In this document: one piece after another, positions 1 through 9,427 of the stretch
Layout of the letters: every line of letters begins with the position of its first letter
Position numbering within the stretch: position 1 is the first letter of the stretch
DNA from: an uncultured Flavobacteriales bacterium
GTDB taxonomy: Bacteria; Bacteroidota; Bacteroidia; Flavobacteriales; Schleiferiaceae
Direction: 5' to 3'
DNA: 64,000 nt
Assembly (NCBI GenBank): GCA_905478295.1
Contig: CAJQHZ010000037.1
Coordinates: 62,001-126,000 of the forward strand
Translations under genes and position numbers: made by a program
Notes under the pieces: generated by a model
Databases searched by the model: none
What the model was told of the DNA's origin: nothing
What the model saw: only the letters and a program-made list of their open reading frames with translations

Positions 1-2
1 TT

Positions 3-875
3 GCCAACTTTTGGGCAGCAGTCCTCATGTTCGCGCTGCTCCTACCCACCTTATTTCCATTACAACTCAATCTAGATAAGAAATACGTTAAAACCCTTTT
101 AGTCTTTGGAATTCCACTTCTCATTGGAGGGCTGGCGGGTATTGCTAACGAGATGCTCGATCGCCAATTGCTGAAATACCTCCTTCCCAAGGAAAATGCA
201 TACGCTGGAGTTGGAATCTATGGCGCGGTATATAAAATCTCTATCTTTTTAATCCTGTTCAATCAAGCTTTCCGCTATGCAGCGGAGCCGTTTTTCTTTA
301 AAAATGCCAAAACAAAGGACGGACCAGAAAGGATGAGTACTGTCATGGATGTGTTCGCTTGGGTCATGTGCGTTGGATTCGTATTGATCATTTCGGGCCT
401 CGATTACCTCAAGTTTTTCGTGGATGATAAGTTTTGGACTGGGCTCCATCTGGTTCCCATCTTGCTTTTAGCAAATGTCATTTTAGGCATCAATACCAAC
501 CTAAACGTGTGGTATAAAGTGAGTGATAAAACAGTTTACGGCATCTACATCACTTTCGTGGGTTTAGTCATTACCGTTGTTGGTAATGTGGTTCTCATTC
601 CCGTGTTAGGCATTCTTGGCGCAGCATGTACCACATTGGCTGCCTATTTTGCCATGTTTATTGCCAGTGTGTTGTGGGGCCGAAAACACTATCCGGTACC
701 CTATAATTGGAGTAAAATAGGTGCCTTTGTCGGCTTCGCCTGCCTTGTGGTGTTTATCTTACATTATACGAATTGGGCCTCCGGTCCATTAAAAGTATTA
801 GGCGGTATGGTCTACCTAGGAATAATGCTTTTTTGGGAACGAAACGGACTCCTTAAATTCGCAACAAAAAAATGA
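3..875 (+). CDS. Polysaccharide/oligosaccharide flippase, C-terminal part (5' truncated)
   Basis: This is the C-terminal 290 residues of a multi-pass membrane protein whose reading frame is open back to the window edge, so the gene starts upstream. The visible part has about seven hydrophobic segments. It also has the signature order of the polysaccharide biosynthesis (RfbX/MviN-like, MOP superfamily) flippases, including a charged loop with a Leu-Leu-Pro motif after the first full segment. Such proteins move lipid-linked glycans across the inner membrane. The stop overlaps the dut start by four bases (ATGA), which indicates translational coupling. The family call rests on topology and general resemblance, and the substrate is unknown. 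Confidence 0.75.
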   Translation, partial: ANFWAAVLMFALLLPTLFPLQLNLDKKYVKTLLVFGIPLLIGGLAGIANEMLDRQLLKYLLPKENAYAGVGIYGAVYKISIFLILFNQAFRYAAEPFFFKNAKTKDGPERMSTVMDVFAWVMCVGFVLIISGLDYLKFFVDDKFWTGLHLVPILLLANVILGINTNLNVWYKVSDKTVYGIYITFVGLVITVVGNVVLIPVLGILGAACTTLAAYFAMFIASVLWGRKHYPVPYNWSKIGAFVGFACLVVFILHYTNWASGPLKVLGGMVYLGIMLFWERNGLLKFATKK

Positions 876-1306
876 AGATCAACGTAATCTACAGTGGCAA
901 GCACGAACTGCCGCAATTCGAAACCGCACAAAGTGCAGGTATGGATATCCGAGCGAATATCGATGCGCCCCTTACGCTGCAGCCAGGCGATTACACGCTC
1001 ATTCCCACAGGTATTCAGATGGCCCTTCCAGACGGCTTCGAAGCACAGGTACGCCCACGCAGCGGACTTGCCTTTAAACACGGAGTCACCGTATTGAACA
1101 GTCCTGGAACTATTGATGCCGACTACCGCGGAGACGTAGGTGTATTATTGATCAACCACGGCAAGCAACCTTTTGTCATTGAAGATGGCATGCGTATTGC
1201 ACAACTAGTGATCGCACAATACACCCAGTTCGATTGGACTGAGGTAAATGATTTAGATGAAACCGATCGTGGCGCCGGAGGATTTGGCAGCACGGGCAAA
1301 CAATAA
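872..1306 (+). CDS. dut: dUTP diphosphatase (dUTPase)
   Basis: The 144-residue product has the normal length for a trimeric dUTPase, which hydrolyses dUTP to dUMP and pyrophosphate. This keeps uracil out of DNA and supplies dTMP synthesis. All five family motifs are visible in order: GMDIRA near residue 24, PRSGLA near 62, GTIDADYRG near 79, RIAQLVI near 109, and the Gly-rich [10 protein letters not shown] at the C-terminus. The gene overlaps the flippase stop and is followed 27 bases later by a nucleotidyltransferase. It is probably co-transcribed in the long plus-strand operon. Confidence 0.97.
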   Translation: MKINVIYSGKHELPQFETAQSAGMDIRANIDAPLTLQPGDYTLIPTGIQMALPDGFEAQVRPRSGLAFKHGVTVLNSPGTIDADYRGDVGVLLINHGKQPFVIEDGMRIAQLVIAQYTQFDWTEVNDLDETDRGAGGFGSTGKQ

Positions 1307-1333
1307 AAACCAACCAAAAAAACCTAAGAACAG

Positions 1334-2341
1334 ATGAAAATTATTGTCCCAATGGCCGGTCGCGGCTCGAGACTAAGACCACATACGCTAACCGTACCGA
1401 AACCGCTTATCCCTATCGCAGGAAAGCCTATTGTGCAGCGGTTGGTCGAGGATATTGTGAGCGTTTGTGGTGATAAAAAAGTGACCGAAATTGCCTTTAT
1501 CATTGGGGACTTCGGAGCTGAAGTGGAAGCCAATCTTATCAAAGTAGCCGAAGACCTCGGCGCGAAAGGAAGCATCTATTACCAAGACAAACCGCTCGGT
1601 ACTGCCCACGCCATTCACTGTGCCGCAGATAGTATGGACGATGAGATTGTAGTTGCCTTTGCAGATACCCTGTTCCGCGCAGATTTCACACTAGATACTG
1701 AAGCTGATTCTGTGATTTGGGTGAAGCAAGTGGACAATCCCTCTGCCTATGGCGTTGTTCAGTTTGGTGAAGATGGAACCATCAATAATTTCGTTGAAAA
1801 ACCGCAAGAGTTTGTTTCCGATAAAGCCATTATAGGTATCTATTATTTCAAAGATGGGCCAGGTTTGCGAAGCGAACTAAAGCACATTCTCGATAACAAT
1901 ATCATGGACAAGGGGGAATACCAACTCACCGATGCATTGAGCTCTTTACTTGCACAAGGGAAAGTATTCAAGCCCGGAACCGTGAACGACTGGATGGACT
2001 GCGGAAACAAGGAAATTACAGTGGAGACTAACAGTAAAATGTTAGGCTATCTCGAGGGTAAGCGTGAACTGCGCGGAGCCAATATTACCCTAGAAAATGC
2101 GACCATTATCGAACCCTGTTACATCGGTTCTAACGTGGTACTAAAAAATGCAACGGTAGGCCCAAACGTGAGTTTAGGCAATGATTGCGTGGTTGAAGAT
2201 GCCACGATAGAAGGTTCGTTAATTCAGACGGAAACGACGATTAAAAATATTCATCTCAAAGGCAGTATGATCGGCAACAAAGCGCATGTCGATGGGAAGT
2301 GGACTTCACTATCTTTAGGTGATTTTTCAAGAATGGACTAA
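1334..2341 (+). CDS. Sugar-phosphate nucleotidyltransferase with left-handed beta-helix tail
   Basis: The 335-residue protein begins with a GT-A nucleotidyltransferase domain. Its signature is GRGSRLRPHT followed by PKPLIPIAGKP near residues 9 to 30, typical of RfbA/GlmU-type enzymes that make NDP-sugars from a sugar-1-phosphate and an NTP. DTLFRAD near residue 110 matches the metal-binding aspartate region. From about residue 240 onward there are hexapeptide-like repeats (ATIIEPCYIG, NATVGPNVSLG), suggesting a left-handed beta-helix. The precise sugar and nucleotide cannot be told. Neighbouring flippase and envelope genes fit a role in cell-surface glycan synthesis. Confidence 0.85.
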   Translation: MKIIVPMAGRGSRLRPHTLTVPKPLIPIAGKPIVQRLVEDIVSVCGDKKVTEIAFIIGDFGAEVEANLIKVAEDLGAKGSIYYQDKPLGTAHAIHCAADSMDDEIVVAFADTLFRADFTLDTEADSVIWVKQVDNPSAYGVVQFGEDGTINNFVEKPQEFVSDKAIIGIYYFKDGPGLRSELKHILDNNIMDKGEYQLTDALSSLLAQGKVFKPGTVNDWMDCGNKEITVETNSKMLGYLEGKRELRGANITLENATIIEPCYIGSNVVLKNATVGPNVSLGNDCVVEDATIEGSLIQTETTIKNIHLKGSMIGNKAHVDGKWTSLSLGDFSRMD

Positions 2342-3984
2342 TGCACAAAACGCTGGCCCTGTTTGGGGTGTTTTTCTTTACAGCTTCACTTTATGCGCAA
2401 GGCCCTTCGGAAGAGGGGCCTTCTGTATTAAGCGGAACGTTCTATAAAGCCGAAACCTACCGCATTACTGGAAGGACTGAACTGGCCATGGAGCTGTATG
2501 AAGTGTTGGCAAAAGATCCGGTATATCGGGAAACGGCATTGTACCAATTGGCCCGTATGCATTTTGACCAGAAGCAATTTTTCCAGGCCTTCGATCTCGC
2601 ATCCCAAGGCGTCGATTCCTACCCTGCAAATCTCTGGTTACTGCGAATCAAAGCACAAAGCGCAAAAAATATAGGCGATTTTAAAACGGCGGGGCGCTCC
2701 TTTGAAGTACTCTATTCCTTAGCCCCGCATCAACCAGAATACCTTTTTGAAGCCTACAGTACGTACCTCGAGGGTCGACTTTTTCTTAGCGCTTTAGACG
2801 TCCTCTCTAAAATCGAAAATCTAGAAGGAGCCTCACCACAGTTGGTTCAAGATCGGGCGCGGTTGTACCTTCAACTCAACGATCCCAAATCTGCAGAACG
2901 TTGTTTCAAAACCGCCATTAAAGCGGCGCCAAATATTCCAGAATACAGAGGCTTGTTAAGCCAATTCTATGATGGTAACGGAAAAACAAAAAAAGCATTC
3001 AAAGTCCTCAATTCGGCGGTTGAAATGTTTCCGGAGAACGGCGCCCTCCACATGGAATTGGCTCGCATGGCTCAGAAAATGAATAACACTGAGGTGGCCT
3101 TTTATCATATGGAACAAGGACTGTTGTTAGACGGTGTCCTTCTTGAAGACAAGGTGCCCGTGGTACTCAGCATCTATGAGAACAGAGAAAGTCCATCCTT
3201 TCGAGCGTTGTTTGATCGCGTTTTTCCTGTTCTCGAACGTACTTATTCAGGTCGTATTGAGCTGCTTTTACTTACCGCACAAATTCACGCACAAAACGAA
3301 CGTTGGCACGAAGCTTTAGAAGGGTATCTGGCGGCTATTTCAATGAATCCAACAAACTACGCGTTGTACCAAATGGCATATTCATTGAGCCAAGAAGTTG
3401 GTGATGTAGATGGACAAATTGCTTTGCTTGAACGCATCGAAGAAAACTTTAATGCGGACGAGGATATACTGGAAGGGCTCGTCTTCGAATATTACAATGT
3501 AGGGAGTTGGGCATCGTGTGCTCGTTTGGCTACTGCGCAGGCCGAAATGACACTGGATCCTGAGGTCGCGGGAAATTTATATGCCCTTGCGGGAACGGCC
3601 TGGTTCCAGTTGGATTCCTTTGAATTAGGTACCGTGGCGTATAAAAAAGCTTTAGACCAAGAACGTAGCCCTACAACATTAAATAACTATGCATGGGATT
3701 TAGCAACGAACGAACGAAATCTCGAATTCGCATTACAATTGACCGCAGAATGTAATGCCTCGGTTGCGCTTGAACCTGCTTTTTTAGATACTTGGGCATG
3801 GGTATTGTATAAAATGGGACGGTATGCAGAAGCGCAGGTTAAAATCGAACTAGCTTTGCAAATGCTCGAAGAGGCCGATCGCGCCGGCACATATATACAT
3901 GCTGCGAAGATCGAACAAGCTCTTGGCAATAACGAGAAAGCAACGGTCTATAGAATGAAAGAGGCCCTCTTAAAACAGTTATAA
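2341..3984 (+). CDS. Exported TPR-repeat protein
   Basis: The 547-residue protein starts with a signal peptide (hydrophobic stretch then LYAQ, cleavage near residue 20). The rest is almost entirely helical TPR-like repeats, with recurring A-x-x-x-Y/F-x-x-A patterns from about residue 30 to the C-terminus. It overlaps the previous stop by one base (TAATG) and abuts the following DUF4292 gene in the same way. In Bacteroidota this TPR, DUF4292 and EnvC-like trio commonly travels together, so an envelope scaffold role is likely. No catalytic motif is visible and the partner is unknown. Confidence 0.85.
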   Translation: MHKTLALFGVFFFTASLYAQGPSEEGPSVLSGTFYKAETYRITGRTELAMELYEVLAKDPVYRETALYQLARMHFDQKQFFQAFDLASQGVDSYPANLWLLRIKAQSAKNIGDFKTAGRSFEVLYSLAPHQPEYLFEAYSTYLEGRLFLSALDVLSKIENLEGASPQLVQDRARLYLQLNDPKSAERCFKTAIKAAPNIPEYRGLLSQFYDGNGKTKKAFKVLNSAVEMFPENGALHMELARMAQKMNNTEVAFYHMEQGLLLDGVLLEDKVPVVLSIYENRESPSFRALFDRVFPVLERTYSGRIELLLLTAQIHAQNERWHEALEGYLAAISMNPTNYALYQMAYSLSQEVGDVDGQIALLERIEENFNADEDILEGLVFEYYNVGSWASCARLATAQAEMTLDPEVAGNLYALAGTAWFQLDSFELGTVAYKKALDQERSPTTLNNYAWDLATNERNLEFALQLTAECNASVALEPAFLDTWAWVLYKMGRYAEAQVKIELALQMLEEADRAGTYIHAAKIEQALGNNEKATVYRMKEALLKQL

Positions 3985-4736
3985 TGCACGACGGACCGCG
4001 GCATATATTGAGGATAACAGCACACCTTTTTGTGGGCGTAGCTTTAGCTGTGCTCACAGGCTGTGGTGGCCCTTTATCTGTCGAAAAGCCACTGCGAAGG
4101 GAGAAGATTAGCGACGGTGTATCACGGAAGATTATCGTTGAAGATCGCTTTGCATGGACACAAAGTTTTACTCGAATTTCTGCTGAAACGCCAGACGGTG
4201 AGCAACGCTTTCGCGTTCAAGTGCGTTCCAAACAAGACAGCATTCTTTGGGCAGCCATTTCCGACGATATGATTGGATTGCGCGTGGGAAAGGCTATTGT
4301 GATTAACGATAGTGCTGCCTTTTATTCCACACTTCTTGGTATTGAATGGACCGGCTCCGCACATGATCTCGCGGGAGTAACTGGCATTGAGATCCCCTTT
4401 CAATATCTCAACAGGCTCTTGCGCGGCCAATTAATTGGGACCAACGACGCCATGCGGTATCGATACGACGGCAACGGTGACCACTGGGTTACACAATACG
4501 CTATAAGCAGAGGCCGCTCAGTCACGGTGGCTTTAGATAGGGACTTACGGATGAGTTACGTGCTTATTGAAGATCCCCTGGAATCAGTTTTTATTCAATA
4601 CAAAAGCGTGGATGAGGAGACCGGATATCCGACTGTAATTGAAATCACTGTTAAAAGCCAACCGGACTACAAAGTCACCATTGAGGTTACAGAAATCCGC
4701 ACTGGGGGACCTTTTAATACACCATTTAATCTGTGA
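3984..4736 (+). CDS. DUF4292 family lipoprotein
   Basis: This is a 250-residue predicted lipoprotein with an N-terminal hydrophobic segment ending in a lipobox (VLTGC, lipid-modified Cys27). The remainder looks like a beta-rich, LolA/LppX-like fold with motifs such as DDMIGLRVGKA and a C-terminal VEVTEIRTGGPFNTPF stretch. This matches the DUF4292 family, usually found beside a TPR gene and an M23/EnvC-like gene in Bacteroidota, as here. It overlaps the next gene by four bases (ATGA). A role in handling lipid or lipoprotein cargo at the outer membrane is an inference from the fold family. Experimental function is not known to me. Confidence 0.8.
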   Translation: MHDGPRHILRITAHLFVGVALAVLTGCGGPLSVEKPLRREKISDGVSRKIIVEDRFAWTQSFTRISAETPDGEQRFRVQVRSKQDSILWAAISDDMIGLRVGKAIVINDSAAFYSTLLGIEWTGSAHDLAGVTGIEIPFQYLNRLLRGQLIGTNDAMRYRYDGNGDHWVTQYAISRGRSVTVALDRDLRMSYVLIEDPLESVFIQYKSVDEETGYPTVIEITVKSQPDYKVTIEVTEIRTGGPFNTPFNL

Positions 4737-6058
4737 TGAAGAAGCTTTTATTCGTGTTTCTGATGATTCTAAATACTGGTTTGCAGGCGCAAACTAAAGA
4801 AGAATTGCAGCGACAGAAAGTGTTGCTGCAAGACCAGATTGATCTAGCAAGCGAATTACTCTTAAAGACTAAAAGTACCAAAGAAGCAAGCCTTTCGGAA
4901 CTTCAAACTTTGAATCAAAAAATTGAGGCGCGCAATAAGCTCATCAGAACAATGGACCGTCAAATTCGTTCGATTGACCGTGAAGTAACGCGTAAAGCCA
5001 AAGAGATTAAGAAACTCGAAATACGTGTCGATTCTTTGAAGAGTGATTATGCGGATCTCATCAAGCTTGCACAACGTCAGCAAAAACCACGCGATCAAAT
5101 ACTCTTTATTCTAAGTTCAAGCAGTTTCGCCCAAGCCGCAAAGCGCATGCAATACTTCAAGGATATGGCCGCTTACCGAGAGCGACAGGTACAACAGATT
5201 GCTGTTGCTCAGGAGGCTTTAGCACGAGAGCGAGAAACGCTCATCGCTAAAAAGGCTGAAAAAATTCATACCCAAACAGCCCAAGAAGGTGAAAAACTAG
5301 CACTACAAGCGGATGCTCAGATCCAAGAGTCGACGGTGCAAAATCTACAGTCAAAAGAATCGACCCTAAAGAAAGATATTGATAAAAAGCAGCGCGAAGC
5401 CCAGCAATTAGAGCAACAAATAAAACGCATCATCGCAGAGGAAATGCGCAAAGCAAAAGAACGGGCAGAACGAAGTAGTTTAGAAAATGAAGCTAAAGAA
5501 TTAGGGCTTGTTTCAGGTAAAGATTATTCAAGACGCACCTCAAATAAGGCCTTGAAAAAACTTATTGATAAAACCCGTGCGGAAAAAGGGTTAGATGTCC
5601 GAGATGATGGGCCGTCTTTTGCTATGACCCCAGAAGCCAGGGCCCTGGCAAATAGTTTTGTCTCAAACAAAGGTGCACTTCCTTGGCCTGTAGAACGTGG
5701 CATTATCACTGGGAAGTTTGGTAAACATCCACACCCGATTGTTAAAGGTGTGATTGTGGATAACCCACATATCGAGATTACGACAGAAGAAAACGCCACT
5801 GTTCGCTCGGTATTCGAAGGTGAAGTCAGTTCGGTCGTACCTATTCCTGGGGCCAATGTAATGGTCCTTGTACGTCACGGTAATTATTTCACCGTTTACA
5901 GCAATCTCATTAATGTCAAGGTGAAAGCCGGCGATATGGTCAGTCTAAAAGAGCCCATTGGGACGGCCTTTACAGATGAAGAAGGGAAGACTATGGTCCA
6001 ATTAGGAATCTGGAAAGATGCCAACATTCAAGATCCTAATCCCTGGCTCGCAAAATAG
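4733..6058 (+). CDS. EnvC-like murein hydrolase activator (degenerate LytM domain)
   Basis: The 441-residue protein has a signal peptide (cleavage after LQAQ near residue 20), a long coiled coil from about residue 20 to 260, a linker, and a C-terminal LytM/M23 domain from about residue 315. The layout is that of EnvC, a periplasmic activator of amidases during cell separation. The catalytic zinc motifs are decayed. The usual second HxH is replaced by YSN after the RHGNYFTVY strand, and the Gly-x-Asp segment reads VIVDNPH. This supports a non-enzymatic activator rather than an active endopeptidase. Its start overlaps the DUF4292 stop. Confidence 0.88.
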   Translation: MMKKLLFVFLMILNTGLQAQTKEELQRQKVLLQDQIDLASELLLKTKSTKEASLSELQTLNQKIEARNKLIRTMDRQIRSIDREVTRKAKEIKKLEIRVDSLKSDYADLIKLAQRQQKPRDQILFILSSSSFAQAAKRMQYFKDMAAYRERQVQQIAVAQEALARERETLIAKKAEKIHTQTAQEGEKLALQADAQIQESTVQNLQSKESTLKKDIDKKQREAQQLEQQIKRIIAEEMRKAKERAERSSLENEAKELGLVSGKDYSRRTSNKALKKLIDKTRAEKGLDVRDDGPSFAMTPEARALANSFVSNKGALPWPVERGIITGKFGKHPHPIVKGVIVDNPHIEITTEENATVRSVFEGEVSSVVPIPGANVMVLVRHGNYFTVYSNLINVKVKAGDMVSLKEPIGTAFTDEEGKTMVQLGIWKDANIQDPNPWLAK

Positions 6059-6064
6059 AAACCA

Positions 6065-6412
6065 ATGTCAAAAATTTACTACCTCAGCACGTGCGACACT
6101 TGTAAACGAATTATGAATCAATGGAATCTTGACGGTGTGCAATTACAAGATATCAAGCACGAATCCATCACTGAAGAACAGGTAGATGAAATGATTGCTT
6201 TGGTGGGTTCTGCCGAAGCGCTCTTTTCAAAACGTGCGAGGAAATACAAGGAATTAGGTCTTAAAGACAAAACACTGAACGATGGCGATATTCGGGCGCT
6301 TATTCTCGAAGAATACACCTTCTTGAAGCGTCCCGTGCTGATCCACGACAGTGCTATTTTCATTGGTAACAGTCCTAAGGTTGTCGCTGCTGCAGCGGCG
6401 GCACTGGTATAA
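6065..6412 (+). CDS. ArsC/Spx-family thioredoxin-fold protein
   Basis: The 115-residue product matches the arsenate reductase (ArsC)/Spx family in length and layout. A beta strand leads into STCDTCKR with Cys10 and Cys13, and near residue 90 is the conserved FLKRPVL segment, the family's cis-Pro region. Members are either arsenate reductases or redox regulators. There is no arsenic-resistance gene nearby, so I do not assign arsenate reduction. It sits six bases after the EnvC-like gene and four before a transporter, inside the operon. Confidence 0.85.
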   Translation: MSKIYYLSTCDTCKRIMNQWNLDGVQLQDIKHESITEEQVDEMIALVGSAEALFSKRARKYKELGLKDKTLNDGDIRALILEEYTFLKRPVLIHDSAIFIGNSPKVVAAAAAALV

Positions 6413-6415
6413 AGT

Positions 6416-7345
6416 ATGGAGACGGCCACAAGAAAAACAATACTCATTGCACACCTTGCTTTGCTCGGAGTTGCGCTCATCTACGGAGCCTCCTTTCTTA
6501 TCGCAAAAAGCGCCATGCAAGGAGCCGTTCCGCCCAGAGCATTTATTCAATTTCGTGTAACGGGTGCTGCCCTTCTGTTTTGGATACTCCTTCCCGTTTC
6601 AGGAAGTGACCGCATAGGCCGTATCCCTCGAAAAGATGTGCTGAGGCTACTCATCTGTGCTGCATTCGGGGTTACCGCAAACCAATTATTTTTCTTCGAA
6701 GGATTAAAGATCACGACGCCCGTTAATGCCTCCATCATGATGGTGAGCGGTCCCATAGCGGTGCTCATCGTGGGTGCGCTTTTAGTAAAAGAACGCATTA
6801 CCACTGAAAAACTCATTGGTATTTTATTAGGTGCCTTTGGGGCTTTTTGGCTCATCTATTCCGGGAACCAATTTGACCTTAGCGGCCTCTTTGGCAATGA
6901 TGTTTCGCGCGGAAATGTATTCGTACTTATCAATGCCACATGCTATGCTACGTATCTCGTCCTTGTAAAACCGCTTATGTCAAAGTATAATGCACTCTTT
7001 GTCATTCGGTGGGTCTTCACTTTCGGAGTATTTCTCGTACTGCCCTTTGGCGGACCGCAAATTCCCGAAATACCGTGGGAGCTATGGACCGGGCCCATAA
7101 TTGGTTCCGTGGTGTTTGTTGTTCTCGGCACCACTTTCCTCACGTATTTAGGAAACATCATTGCCCTTAAAACCCTACATCCCGCTACGGTAGGGGCCTA
7201 CATCTACCTACAGCCGCTCGTTGCCAGTATACTGAGCTTCTTCTTTGGAGGCGAGCAGTGGAGCATTCATATGCTTTTTGGCGGTGCAGCAATTTTCCTT
7301 GGCGTTTATTTCGTGAGCTTTTATGGTCGAAAACGCAATGCCTAA
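6416..7345 (+). CDS. EamA/DMT-family transporter
   Basis: The 309-residue membrane protein has about ten hydrophobic segments arranged as two EamA repeats (roughly residues 12 to 145 and 160 to 300). There is a family-typical NQLFFFEGLKITTPVNASI segment in the first half and YLGNIIALKTLHPATVGAYIYLQPL in the second. Drug/metabolite transporters of this type export amino acids or other small metabolites. The substrate cannot be predicted. It follows the ArsC-like gene by four bases and ends 40 bases before yicC. Confidence 0.88.
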   Translation: METATRKTILIAHLALLGVALIYGASFLIAKSAMQGAVPPRAFIQFRVTGAALLFWILLPVSGSDRIGRIPRKDVLRLLICAAFGVTANQLFFFEGLKITTPVNASIMMVSGPIAVLIVGALLVKERITTEKLIGILLGAFGAFWLIYSGNQFDLSGLFGNDVSRGNVFVLINATCYATYLVLVKPLMSKYNALFVIRWVFTFGVFLVLPFGGPQIPEIPWELWTGPIIGSVVFVVLGTTFLTYLGNIIALKTLHPATVGAYIYLQPLVASILSFFFGGEQWSIHMLFGGAAIFLGVYFVSFYGRKRNA

Positions 7346-7361
7346 GGTGGCTTGAGTTTCC

Positions 7362-7369
7362 TACCTTAG
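7362..7369 (+). promoter_or_regulatory. Possible -7 promoter element before yicC
   Basis: TACCTTAG differs by one base from the Bacteroidota TAnnTTTG -7 consensus and lies 16 bases before the yicC start. A TTG 8 to 10 bases upstream is too close to be a clean -33 element. This is a weak call. Confidence 0.35.
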
Positions 7370-7385
7370 CGAAAATTTTGTTTCC

Positions 7386-8240
7386 ATGATTCAAAGCATG
7401 ACCGGTTTCGGTAAAGCCATTGGCCAATTTGCTGGCAAAAAAATCACCGTTGAAATCCGCAGTTTAAACAGTAAAGGGCTGGATTTAAACGCGCGTATTG
7501 CATCCCTATTCCGTGAAAAAGAATTGGACATCCGCAAGATTGTGGGTGCCGCATTAAACCGCGGTAAAGTCGATATCAACATATACGCAGAGGTAACCGG
7601 TATTGAAAGTGCTTCGAGCATCAATATGGAACTAGCGAAAGCGTATCTCGAACAACTGACCGTTTTAGAACGAGAAGCGGCTACCAAAGGTGATTTGATC
7701 GCTGCGGTAATGCGAATGCCTGATGTCATGAGTAGCGGGAAAACGGAAATGAGTGATGAAGAATGGACGTTTTTAAAAGGCTTACTCCATGAAGCTATAG
7801 CTGCCTTAGTAGAATTTAGAACTCAAGAAGGAGCATCTATTGCTGTAGATTACGAGGAACGACTGGCATCCATTGAAGATGCCATGAAAGGAATCGAGCC
7901 CCATGAAGGCGCACGTCTAGATGCAGTTCGCGAACGACTGATGAAGGGCCTTGAGGGTGTTGAGGTGGATTCGAACCGATTCGAACAAGAGGTGGTATTC
8001 TACATTGAAAAACTAGACATCAACGAAGAGAAAGTACGCTTAGCGAATCACATTAAATACTTCCGTGAAACCATGCAGAAGGAAAATACTGGGAAAAAAT
8101 TGGGCTTTATCGCTCAAGAGATTGGTCGGGAAATAAATACTGTAGGTTCGAAAAGTAACTATGCGCCGATGCAACAGTACGTCGTTCAAATGAAAGACGA
8201 ATTGGAAAAAATCAAAGAACAAATCGGGAATACACTCTAA
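7386..8240 (+). CDS. yicC: YicC-family endoribonuclease
   Basis: The 284-residue protein begins with the family hallmark SMTGFGKA and continues with VEIRSLNSKGLD, then ends in a DUF1732-type C-terminal domain (VGSKSNYAPMQQYVVQMKDELEKIKEQ). YicC is a conserved endoribonuclease implicated in RNA turnover. It is followed 17 bases later by guanylate kinase, an arrangement seen across many bacteria. Length and motifs are complete. Confidence 0.93.
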   Translation: MIQSMTGFGKAIGQFAGKKITVEIRSLNSKGLDLNARIASLFREKELDIRKIVGAALNRGKVDINIYAEVTGIESASSINMELAKAYLEQLTVLEREAATKGDLIAAVMRMPDVMSSGKTEMSDEEWTFLKGLLHEAIAALVEFRTQEGASIAVDYEERLASIEDAMKGIEPHEGARLDAVRERLMKGLEGVEVDSNRFEQEVVFYIEKLDINEEKVRLANHIKYFRETMQKENTGKKLGFIAQEIGREINTVGSKSNYAPMQQYVVQMKDELEKIKEQIGNTL

Positions 8241-8256
8241 TCCGCGACCACTGCAT

Positions 8257-8832
8257 ATGAATTCTTCACAAGGTAAACTGATCATCTTTTCTGCACCCTC
8301 TGGTAGCGGGAAGTCTACGTTGGTGCAGCATCTAATAAATGAAGTTCCAGGGTTCGCTTTTAGCATCAGTGCCACTTCACGTGCTCCTCGCGGTACAGAA
8401 AAAGATGGAGTGGATTACTACTTCCTTTCTAACGAAGCGTTTCAGCAGCGTGTCGCTGAAGAGGCCTTTCTCGAATGGGAAGAAGTCTACCCTGGGATGT
8501 CCTACGGAACACTAAAAAGTGAGGTTAAAAAAAACTGGGATACCGGGAACGCAGTTGGCTTTGATATTGATGTAGTTGGCGGGAAAAATTTAAAGGCGCT
8601 TTATGGCGAGCAAGCGCTTGCCCTGTTTATTCAAGCGCCGAGCATAGAAGAATTAGAGCGTCGGCTTATTGCCCGTGGAACCGACAGCAACGATAAGATC
8701 AAACAACGTATTGAAAAAGCTTCTTGGGAAATGGACCAAGCTGCATTCTTTGACCACTGCATCATCAACGACGACCTAGACCGAGCGAAAGCAGAAGCCA
8801 AAAAATTACTGATTGAATTTTTAGCAAAGTAA
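8257..8832 (+). CDS. gmk: Guanylate kinase
   Basis: The 191-residue enzyme phosphorylates GMP to GDP with ATP. The P-loop is visible as APSGSGKST near residues 13 to 21, followed by the GMP-binding segment SATSRAPRGTEKDGVDYYF. The lid and Arg-rich region (LIARGTDSNDKIKQRIEKA) lie near residue 140. It is two bases from nadD and 17 from yicC, so the three are probably co-transcribed. Confidence 0.97.
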   Translation: MNSSQGKLIIFSAPSGSGKSTLVQHLINEVPGFAFSISATSRAPRGTEKDGVDYYFLSNEAFQQRVAEEAFLEWEEVYPGMSYGTLKSEVKKNWDTGNAVGFDIDVVGGKNLKALYGEQALALFIQAPSIEELERRLIARGTDSNDKIKQRIEKASWEMDQAAFFDHCIINDDLDRAKAEAKKLLIEFLAK

Positions 8833-8833
8833 G

Positions 8834-9424
8834 ATGAAGGGTAAAATAGGCTTATTCTTTGGTACGTTTAACCCCATACATATCGGGCACCTTGCGCTGG
8901 CAGAGTTCCTCTACCGTTATACGGAATTGGACCAAATTTGCTTTGTGGTCACACCCCATAATCCCTTCAAGAAGAAATCGAATTTATTGCCAGATCGTGA
9001 GCGATTGCATCTGGTTCATTTGGCTTTAGAAGATCAAGAAGGGATGACGGTAAGCTCCATAGAATTTTCGCTGCCTCAGCCAAATTATACAGCACAAACG
9101 TTGGCCTATTTGCGCGAACAACATCCGGAAGCCCAATTCTCGCTCATCATGGGCGAAGACAATCTCCGCGGATTACACAAATGGAAAAATGTCGAGAGTA
9201 TCGTTGAGGCGCATGACATCTTCGTGTACCCTCGTCATGCAAATGAAGTAGTCCCCGAAAATCCGCATTTTGAAAAGCACCCTAAAGTGACTTTTGTTCA
9301 AGCGCCGCGAATGGAAATCAGTGCAACGCTGATTAGGAAGAGTTGTAAAGAGGGAAAACCACTCCGCAACTTGCTTCCGAAAGCAGTTTTTGAGTACATT
9401 GAAGGAAGTAATCTCTTCCAATAA
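8834..9424 (+). CDS. nadD: Nicotinate-nucleotide adenylyltransferase
   Basis: The 196-residue protein adenylates nicotinate mononucleotide to deamido-NAD in NAD synthesis. GTFNPIHIGHL near residues 10 to 20 contains the HxGH adenylyltransferase motif. ISATLIRKS near residue 160 matches the C-terminal SxTxxR motif. It starts two bases after the gmk stop. Confidence 0.95.
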   Translation: MKGKIGLFFGTFNPIHIGHLALAEFLYRYTELDQICFVVTPHNPFKKKSNLLPDRERLHLVHLALEDQEGMTVSSIEFSLPQPNYTAQTLAYLREQHPEAQFSLIMGEDNLRGLHKWKNVESIVEAHDIFVYPRHANEVVPENPHFEKHPKVTFVQAPRMEISATLIRKSCKEGKPLRNLLPKAVFEYIEGSNLFQ

Positions 9425-9427
9425 TTC

